From the NCBI RefSeq assembly GCF_937891315.1, contig NZ_CALAGI010000132.1:1-30756 (forward strand): 30,756 nucleotides of DNA, written 5' to 3'. Below the pieces are notes generated by a model. The model ran no database searches and had not been told where the DNA came from. It worked only from the letters and a program-made list of their open reading frames with translations. The position numbers were made by a program, and so were the translations under genes. The stretch comes from an uncultured Amaricoccus sp. (lineage in GTDB: Bacteria > Pseudomonadota > Alphaproteobacteria > Rhodobacterales > Rhodobacteraceae). Positions within the stretch are counted from its first letter, which is position 1, and each line of letters begins with the position of its first letter. Positions 25,496 to 30,756 of this stretch are shown here, one piece after another.

Positions 25496-26680
25496 GTGTA
25501 CTACACCGACGACTCGATACTTCCGGAGAACATGGCGCCGCTCATCATCACCGCGGCGCCCTACGGTCCGCAATGGTTGCCGGGCGACGCCGACATCCCG
25601 CTGACCTGGGACGAGCAGGTGCAGAGGGCAGTCGATTGCTACAACGCCGGCGCCACCATGCTGCACGTCCATGTCCGCGACCCCGCCACCGGGCAGGGGT
25701 CGGTCAATTTCGACCAGTACAACTACCTGCTCGACCGGCTTAGGACCGCCGTGCCGAAGATGATCCTGCAGGTCGGCGGGTCAATCTCCTTCGCGCCGCA
25801 CACGGCCGACGCCAAGGCGAAATGGCTCAACTATGACACCCGGCACATGCTGGCCGAGCTGGACCCCAAGCCGGATTTCGTCACCATCGCCACCGGCACG
25901 ACGCAATGGGACGTCGTGTCGATGTTCGTGCCCGACGACATCAAGGGCACCCATCTCGACAACAACCCGGAAGTGCAGGCGGCCTGGGCGGGGATGTTCG
26001 TGGACGCCGGCCCCGCCTTCTATCTTGAACATCTCAAGCGGCTGGCCGCCAACAGGATTCAGCCCTACTTCGTGCCGGGCCACATCCACCAGATGGAGAT
26101 CATCGAGCGGCTGATCCGCGCGGGCGTCTACATGGGGCCGCTCAACGTGGCGATCTGCGGCTATGGCGGCGGCACGCTCGGCCGCAACCCCTATGACTGG
26201 ATGGACTTCCTGCGCCGCGTCCCGCAGGGCGCGGTCACGACCTTCTGGTCGTCGATGCGCGGCCTGATCTCGCTGTCGGCCATGTCGATCGTGCTCGGCC
26301 AGCACGTGCGGGTCGGCAACGAGGACAACATCTGGGGGCCCGACAAGAAGCGGCGCACCTCGGTGCAGCAGATCGAGGGCGCGGTGCGGCTCTGCGAGCA
26401 GTTCGGCCGCAAGGTGGCCAATGCCGACGAGGCGCGGGAGATCCTCAAGGTCGGCGTCTGGTACGACAGCATCGAGGAGACGCTGCGGAACCTCGGCCTG
26501 CCGCCCAACCGCCGCGACGGCGAGAAGGGCTTCATGGTCTGGGAGACCGACGGGCGCAAGCACGTCGCCAAGGCCGCGGGCGACTCGCATCCGATGGCCT
26601 ACTGCATGGTGCCGCCCGAGGCCGCGCGACTCGCGATGGAAGCCGCCAAGGCGGCGAAGGAAACGCTCGGGACGTCCTGA
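25496..26680 (+). CDS. BKACE (DUF849) beta-keto acid cleavage enzyme
   Basis: This 394-residue TIM-barrel enzyme belongs to the 3-keto-5-aminohexanoate cleavage family. BKACE enzymes condense a beta-keto acid with acetyl-CoA and exchange acyl groups; known substrates include 3-keto-5-aminohexanoate and dehydrocarnitine. The zinc ligands H57 and H59 lie in TMLHVHVRDPATG, and PYFVPGHIHQMEI and VAICGYGGGTLGRNP are further family text. At 394 residues it is longer than the usual 270-310, with a C-terminal addition (about 330-394). The GTG at 25496 is preferred: AAGGAGG at 25484-25490 is five bases away, while the ATG at 25481 overlaps that ribosome site and has none of its own. Confidence 0.9.
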   Translation: MYYTDDSILPENMAPLIITAAPYGPQWLPGDADIPLTWDEQVQRAVDCYNAGATMLHVHVRDPATGQGSVNFDQYNYLLDRLRTAVPKMILQVGGSISFAPHTADAKAKWLNYDTRHMLAELDPKPDFVTIATGTTQWDVVSMFVPDDIKGTHLDNNPEVQAAWAGMFVDAGPAFYLEHLKRLAANRIQPYFVPGHIHQMEIIERLIRAGVYMGPLNVAICGYGGGTLGRNPYDWMDFLRRVPQGAVTTFWSSMRGLISLSAMSIVLGQHVRVGNEDNIWGPDKKRRTSVQQIEGAVRLCEQFGRKVANADEAREILKVGVWYDSIEETLRNLGLPPNRRDGEKGFMVWETDGRKHVAKAAGDSHPMAYCMVPPEAARLAMEAAKAAKETLGTS

Positions 26681-26743
26681 CCGCGCAACGCCGGGGCGGC
26701 GCGCCGCGCGCCGCCCGCCTCACGGGGAAGGGAGACTTGCCGG

Positions 26744-27127
26744 ATGACGGCTCTCAGTCACTTCGAAATCTTCGGCGACGAGCCGGAGAAGCTCGCCGAG
26801 CTCTACGCCGCGCTCTTCGGCTGGCGCATCGAGCAGGCGCCCGGCGTCGACTACTGGCGCATCCGGAACGGCGACGGCGCGGCGCAGTCGATCGGCGGCC
26901 TCGCACGCCGGCCGTCGTTCGAGTTGCGGGGCTGGCTCGCCTATTTCCAGGTTCCATCGGTGACGGACGCGATCGCCACCGTCGAACGGCACGGCGGCCG
27001 CGTGCTGAAGGAGCGCACCGCCGTGCCGCGCACCGCCTGGTACGCGGTCATCGCCGACCCCGCCGACAACGCCTTCGCCGTCTGGGAGCCCGACCCGCTC
27101 GCCTTCCCGCCGCCCGAGCCGGACTGA
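26744..27127 (+). CDS. VOC-family (glyoxalase-like) protein
   Basis: This 127-residue single VOC module of the YaeR/PF00903 kind reads HFEIFGDEPEKLAELYAALFGW at the first beta-alpha-beta unit and ends AVIADPADNAFAVWEPDP. VOC proteins bind a divalent metal and act in isomerisation, extradiol cleavage or resistance; the family does not predict a substrate. It has its own ribosome site (AAGGGAG, 26728-26734) and follows the BKACE gene after 63 bases on the same strand, so it is likely in the same unit. A related dimer would be needed for a complete active site. Confidence 0.88.
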   Translation: MTALSHFEIFGDEPEKLAELYAALFGWRIEQAPGVDYWRIRNGDGAAQSIGGLARRPSFELRGWLAYFQVPSVTDAIATVERHGGRVLKERTAVPRTAWYAVIADPADNAFAVWEPDPLAFPPPEPD

Positions 27128-27174
27128 ACCCAAGCCGGTCCCGACCGAAACGACCGCCACCGATGGAGCACGTC

Positions 27175-27906
27175 ATGCCGCACCGGGACCCCGATCCCCT
27201 CGGCCCCTGGGACGCCGCCGCCCTCTCCCTGCTGGAGGGCTGGGACCCCGCATGGGCCAGCGCCTGCCGCGAGATGAGCGCGAACCCGTGGACGGGCGGG
27301 GTGCTGCCACCGCGGCTGGTCGAGCTCGTCTCGGTCGCGCTCAGCGTCGCCTGCACCCGCCTCGACCGGACCGCCACCCGCCGCCACGTCCGCGCGGCGC
27401 TCGACGCCGGCGCGACGCGGGACGAGATCCTCACGATCGTGAAGATGGCGACGGTGATGGCGATCCACTCGTGCAGCCTCGGTGCGCCGATCCTCATCGA
27501 GGAGGCCGCCGCCGCCGGGGCGTCGTCGCCCGCGCGGCCCGACGCGCCGACCCCGGCCTGCGACCGGATGAAGGCCATGGGCCAGTGGAACACCGCCTGG
27601 GATCCGTTCTTCGCGCTCGATCCCGAATGGACCGACCAGTTCATGGCAGCCGGCGCCGGCATCTACGGCGGCGGGGTCTTCTCGCCGAAGGAGACCGAGC
27701 TTCTCAGCATCGCCTTCGACGCCTCCTTCACCCACATGTACGCGCCGGGCACCCGGCGCCACATCCGCGGCGCGCTGGCCGCCGGCGCCAGCCTCGCCGA
27801 GGTGATGGAGGTGCTGAAGCTCTGCGTCGCCCAGGGCGTCGCCGCCAGCAACCTCGGCGTTCCGATCCTCGCCGAGGAGCTGCGGCGCCGCGAGGCGGCG
27901 CGCTGA
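27175..27906 (+). CDS. tandem carboxymuconolactone decarboxylase (CMD)-like protein
   Basis: This 243-residue protein contains two CMD/AhpD-fold repeats, at about 40-115 (RLVELVSVALSVACTRLDRT, RRHVRAALDAGATRDEIL) and 160-240 (KETELLSIAFDASFTHMYAP, RRHIRGALAAGASLAEVM). CMD proteins act in aromatic ring degradation or as CxxC peroxidases. Repeat 1 has only a single cysteine and repeat 2 has none at the usual CxxC position, so peroxidase activity is unlikely. The ATG at 27175 is preferred over 27163 because GGAG lies six bases upstream of it. It follows the VOC gene after 47 bases and precedes a membrane protein gene by 23. Confidence 0.85.
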   Translation: MPHRDPDPLGPWDAAALSLLEGWDPAWASACREMSANPWTGGVLPPRLVELVSVALSVACTRLDRTATRRHVRAALDAGATRDEILTIVKMATVMAIHSCSLGAPILIEEAAAAGASSPARPDAPTPACDRMKAMGQWNTAWDPFFALDPEWTDQFMAAGAGIYGGGVFSPKETELLSIAFDASFTHMYAPGTRRHIRGALAAGASLAEVMEVLKLCVAQGVAASNLGVPILAEELRRREAAR

Positions 27907-27929
27907 AACCGCGGGAAGGAGAGGCGCCG

Positions 27930-28502
27930 ATGGGCGATCCGGTCACGCAGGCGGGTGCGCCGGCCCTTACCCTGCGCCAGCGCGCGGTGGCGGCGTTCCG
28001 GCGCTTCCTCGTGCTCTTCCTCTATCTCTGGGCGCTCTTCGCCCTGTTCGTGCTCAACGAAGAGGCGCTCGCGCGGTCGCAGGGCAGCCCGGTCGTGCTT
28101 CAGGGCTTCGCGCTCCTCAACGCCCTCGTGCTCGCGAAGGTCATGCTGGTCGCCGAGCATTTCGACTTCTCGCGCGGCCTGCGGCGCCGGCCCCGCGTCT
28201 ACGCGGTCCTGTTCGACGCGGCGCTCTGCACGGCGCTGTTCATGGTCTTTCACATCGCCGAGCGGGTCGTGGCCGGCAAGCTCCGCGGCGAGAGCCTTTC
28301 CGCCAGCATGCCCTCCTTCGGCGGCGGCGGGCTCGCCGGCGTCCTCATCGTCTCGGCGATCGCCTTCGTGTCGCTGCTGCCCTTCTTCACCTTCAAGCAC
28401 GTCTCGCGCGCCGTCGGACCGGACCGGATGAAGGCGATCCTCCTCGCGCCCCCCGACACCTCCGCCGGCGACGAGCGGCCCTCGCCGTCGCACGCGCTTT
28501 GA
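27930..28502 (+). CDS. small integral membrane protein, function unknown
   Basis: This 190-residue protein has about four predicted membrane segments: FLVLFLYLWALFALFVL, VLQGFALLNALVLAKVMLV, VYAVLFDAALCTALFMVFHIAERVV and LAGVLIVSAIAFVSLLPFFTF. A basic loop RGLRRRPR lies between the second and third. I do not recognise the family. The ATG at 27930 follows a very strong GGAAGGAGAGG. It sits close behind the CMD gene and 14 bases before the CYTH-like gene, so it is probably part of the same transcript. A proline/serine-rich tail ends the protein in the cytoplasm. The HIAERV histidine within a helix could be functional, but this is only a guess. Confidence 0.72.
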   Translation: MGDPVTQAGAPALTLRQRAVAAFRRFLVLFLYLWALFALFVLNEEALARSQGSPVVLQGFALLNALVLAKVMLVAEHFDFSRGLRRRPRVYAVLFDAALCTALFMVFHIAERVVAGKLRGESLSASMPSFGGGGLAGVLIVSAIAFVSLLPFFTFKHVSRAVGPDRMKAILLAPPDTSAGDERPSPSHAL

Positions 28503-28516
28503 CTGGGAATAGTCCG

Positions 28517-29023
28517 ATGAAACACACCAGGCATGTCCCCGCCGCCGGCTATGCCGACGGGGCCGCTCTCGACCGGATCACCTATCTGGAAGCCAAGCTG
28601 ATCCTCAAGTCCGAGCCCTTCACCTCGGTCCGGAGCTTCCGCGACTTCGGCCGCGTGGTGAAGAAGACCGCCCGCGCCAGCGGCGTCGGCTTCACCGAGG
28701 ACGACGCCGCAGGCCAGCGGCCGCGGATCCGCGAGATCGTCTTCCTCGACACCCCGGACTTCGCGCTCTACCGCAACGCCTTCATCCTGCGCCGCCGCGT
28801 CTCCTACGAGGACGGCTTCCCGGTCGGCGACCCGGAGATCGTCTGCAAGTTCCGCCACCCGGTCGAGGAGACGGCGGCGGCCGTCGACATGCGCCCCTTC
28901 GTCGCCGGCAAGTACCGGATCAAGTTCAAGGCCGAGGTCCTGCCGCTGAAGGATCGCGTCGGCGGCTATCGCCTGCTCTATTCGCACAACTGCCAGTTCG
29001 GCCTCAGCCCGGTCATGTCATGA
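28517..29023 (+). pseudogene. CYTH-like protein, truncated at its 3' end
   Basis: The reading frame encodes 168 residues with CYTH-like text: TYLEAKLIL at the start (E-x-K motif of the first strand), then FLDTPDFALYRNAFILRRRV, EIVCKFRHP and RIKFKAEVLP, with charged residues that would line a triphosphate tunnel. From memory, related proteins continue for roughly 100 more residues after YSHNCQFGL. Here the frame reads SPVMS and stops. The next bases are the 3' part of an unrelated SDR gene (PVMTPM is SDR text), so a deletion appears to have fused the two genes. The ATG at 28517 is weakly preceded by GGGAA. The protein may be made but is probably not functional. Confidence 0.6.
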
Positions 29024-29251
29024 CGCCGATGCTCGCGGCGATCATGGAGCGGCTCGGCGGCGAGAACGGCATGAGCGGTCCCGACTTCGCCGAGCAGTTC
29101 CGCCAGTCGCTTCCGCTCGGGAGCTTTCAGGAGGTGCGCGACATCGCCAATCTGGTCCACTTCCTCGCCTCGGACGACGCCCGCTTCATCACGGCGCTTC
29201 ATCGCGGGCCAGTCGATCGCCGTCGACAGCGGCTTCGTGCTCGCCAACTGA
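29020..29251 (+). pseudogene. 3' fragment of a short-chain dehydrogenase (SDR), frameshifted
   Basis: The text MTPMLAAIMERLG, then QFRQSLPLGSFQEVRDIANL and VHFLASDDARFIT is the C-terminal part of an SDR. After FIT the frame is lost, but one base over it resumes as GQSIAVDSGFVLAN and a stop at 29249-29251, the normal SDR ending. The shift is caused by a 13-bp imperfect tandem duplication (29182-29207). The Rossmann N-terminus and the catalytic YxxxK are missing because the fragment is fused to the CYTH-like gene. It is a dead remnant. Confidence 0.75.
29182..29207 (+). repeat. 13-bp tandem duplication inside the SDR remnant
   Basis: CGCTTCATCACGG (29182-29194) is followed directly by CGCTTCATCGCGG (29195-29207), one mismatch in 13. 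Removing either copy restores the SDR reading frame through its natural stop. Confidence 0.85.
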
Positions 29252-29380
29252 CCTGACGCCGCCGCGGCTCTCCGACCCCGGATCGTTCCCGAGCCGCGCG
29301 CCAGGGGTGGCGGCGGGGCGGATCGTGCCGGGCGCGACCCGGTATCGTTGCATTGCATGATCGCCACCGTTGCAGATGCG

Positions 29381-29910
29381 ATGAGTCGCCGCCAAACTCG
29401 CGCGGCCGACCCGGAGCATCCATGCCTTCGACCTCGACAGCTTCCTGCCCTACCGGCTCAGCGTGGCGTCGGCCCGCGTCGGCCGGCGATTCGCCCGCCG
29501 CTACCGGGCAGCATCCGGGATCTCGATCGCCGGGTGGCGCCTGCTCGCGCATCTTTCGCAGGCCGGCGCCGCCAGCGTCCACGACATTCACCCGCGGGCC
29601 GACAAGCCCAGGGTCAGCCGCGCCGCCGTCCGGCTGGACGCGGCGGGGCTGGTCCGGAAGCCCGGCCACTCCGACAACCGCCGCTTCGTCGCCCTTTCCC
29701 TCACCGGCGAAGGCCCAGGCGCCGATGGCGCGGCTCGGCGCCCTCGCCGCCGACTTCCAAGCCGAGCTCCTCGCCGGACTCGGCCGCTCCGCCACCGCCC
29801 TTGACGCCGGCCTCGGCCGGCTCATCGCCCCTGCGGGCGACGCGATACCGGAGACGATGATGACGATCCCCTGTGACCACCGCCGGCGCCCCGGCGCCGT
29901 CCGCCCGTGA
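29381..29910 (+). pseudogene. MarR-family regulator with two apparent frameshifts
   Basis: A MarR winged-helix protein can be pieced together. The start MSRRQTRAADPEH comes from an ATG at 29381. After a one-base shift near 29420 the frame reads HAFDLDSFLPYRLSVASARV, ISIAGWRLLAHLS, KPRVSRAAVRLDAAGLVRK and DNRRFVALSLTGEG. After a second shift near 29715-29724 it reads MARLGALAADFQAELLAGLG and runs to a stop at 29908-29910. That stop overlaps the GTG start of the FUSC gene, the usual coupling of MarR with an efflux gene, which supports the reconstruction. It is either a young pseudogene or affected by sequencing errors. The 129 bases before it hold no gene. Confidence 0.65.
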
Positions 29911-30756
29911 TCGCCGTCGACCGCGACCGCCTCGCCTACGGGCTGCGCACCGCGGCGGGCGCGGCGCTGGCGCTGGCCATCGCCTGGGCCGGCGGGCTCG
30001 AACATCCGCAATGGGCCGGGATGACGGTCTGGGCGGCGTCGCAGCCGGTGCGCGCGCACCTCATCGAGAAGAGCCTGTTCCGCGGCCTCGGGACCATCGC
30101 CGGCGCTACCTTCGGCGTGCTCCTGACCGCGCTGGCGGCGCGGGTCGGCAGCCCGGCGGTGCTGGTCGTCGGCGTGGCGCTGTGGCTCGGGGCCTGCGCC
30201 GCGGCAGGCAACCTGCTGCGCGGCTTCGCCGCCTATGGCGCCATGCTGGCCGGCTTTTCGGCGGTGATGGTGGCGCTCCTCGACGGCGGCCACCCCGAGA
30301 GCGTGCTGGCGCTCGGCCTCGACCGGACGGCGACGGTGCTGATCGGGGTCGGCGTCGCGCTCGTCGTCGGGCTGCTCCTCTCGCCGCGGCGGGCCGAGGA
30401 CGACGTGCCCCGCGACCTGCGCCTCGCCGGGGCGGCGCTGCTCGAGGCCATCGCCGCGCAGCTGCGCCACCCGGCGCCGGCGGACCGGCAAGCGCTGCAC
30501 CGGCAGCTCTCGGAACTCGCCCGCCTCGACGACGCGATCGACGCCGAGGGCTCGGGCTCGCTCGCCGCCCGCCGCGAGGCTGCGAACCGCCGGAGGGCGC
30601 TGATGGCTCTGACCGGCGCGGTCGCCTGGCGCGACGCCGCCCCGGCCACGGCCGACCCGGGCCTCGCCGACGGGGTCGCGGCGGCCGCGGCGGATTTCGC
30701 CGCCCATGTCGCCGCCCCCGAACGGCGGGTGACGCTGGCGCGGCTGGCCCGGGCGG
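29907..30756 (+). CDS. FUSC-family (aromatic acid exporter-like) membrane protein, partial
   Basis: The gene starts at GTG 29907, overlapping the MarR stop (GTGA), and runs off the window after 283 codons. The N-terminal half has about six membrane segments (TAAGAALALAIAWAGGL, AVLVVGVALWLGACAAAG and others) and the family motif GLEHPQWAGMTVWAASQP with IEKSLFRGLGTIAGATFG. A cytoplasmic helical region begins around residue 160. FUSC/YccS/AaeB-type proteins export aromatic carboxylic acids or drugs, and a MarR gene immediately upstream is a common partner. The C-terminal half lies outside the window. Confidence 0.88.
   Translation, partial: MIAVDRDRLAYGLRTAAGAALALAIAWAGGLEHPQWAGMTVWAASQPVRAHLIEKSLFRGLGTIAGATFGVLLTALAARVGSPAVLVVGVALWLGACAAAGNLLRGFAAYGAMLAGFSAVMVALLDGGHPESVLALGLDRTATVLIGVGVALVVGLLLSPRRAEDDVPRDLRLAGAALLEAIAAQLRHPAPADRQALHRQLSELARLDDAIDAEGSGSLAARREAANRRRALMALTGAVAWRDAAPATADPGLADGVAAAAADFAAHVAAPERRVTLARLARA

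Noticed and set aside
29340..29380. TTGCA-rich stretch before the MarR gene as an operator
   Set aside because: Only a partial palindrome can be drawn (outer five pairs), too weak to call a MarR site.

Overview
The window is GC-rich DNA (roughly two-thirds G+C by eye) from an alphaproteobacterium. The pointers are the rRNA leader with a boxA at the left edge, an mmgR/suhB-type small RNA, the one-cysteine (zinc-free) ribosomal protein L36, a DinB with an N-terminal zinc ribbon, and a GGAAC-N16-CGTT site of the general-stress sigma factor (EcfG) type. The DddQ-like cupin and betaine transporter would suit a Rhodobacterales-like or marine relative. Genus cannot be fixed from the sequence alone.

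Layout. 1-194: promoter and leader of an rRNA operon that runs leftwards out of the window. 254-1815: msrPQ, the periplasmic methionine sulfoxide repair system. 2082-6124: a fasciclin-domain lipoprotein, a trans-aconitate methyltransferase and the ClpB disaggregase. 6268-6848: a ccdAB-type toxin-antitoxin pair with a palindromic candidate operator. 7002-8990: pyrF and dinB. 9078-9192: a small RNA with a good promoter and terminator. 9265-10548: an N-formylglutamate amidohydrolase, tRNA-Val(GAC) and rpmJ. 10674-11667: a transglutaminase-like protein behind a candidate stress promoter. 11668-12590: remnants of mobile or defence genes, namely a type I restriction hsdR fragment and a frameshifted IS21 istB fragment.

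12726-22360 is the most interesting part: ten tightly packed genes on the plus strand. They encode a GntR regulator, a DapA-superfamily aldolase/deaminase, an aldehyde dehydrogenase, a DAO-type FAD oxidoreductase, a complete OpuA/ProU-type betaine ABC transporter (binding protein, ATPase, two permeases), a pyrroline-5-carboxylate-reductase-like enzyme and a DddQ-type DMSP-lyase cupin. Four-base start/stop overlaps join the first four genes and the two permeases. The set looks like uptake and breakdown of an onium compound such as DMSP, a betaine or hydroxyproline betaine. The FAD oxidoreductase, DapA-family and ALDH trio resembles the hydroxyproline pathway, and the DddQ-like enzyme would cleave a beta-substituted onium compound. 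This exact combination does not match a pathway I know.

22542-28502 holds a second, regulator-rich catabolic block: a cupin divergent from a LysR regulator, then an AraC/OruR-type regulator divergent from a BKACE (DUF849) beta-keto acid cleavage enzyme, followed by a VOC protein, a tandem carboxymuconolactone-decarboxylase-like protein and a small membrane protein. From 28517 onward the genes are damaged: a CYTH-like protein cut short and joined to the 3' end of an SDR gene, a 13-bp tandem duplication that shifts the SDR frame, and a MarR gene with two apparent frameshifts. The MarR gene overlaps the start of a FUSC-family transporter that leaves the window.
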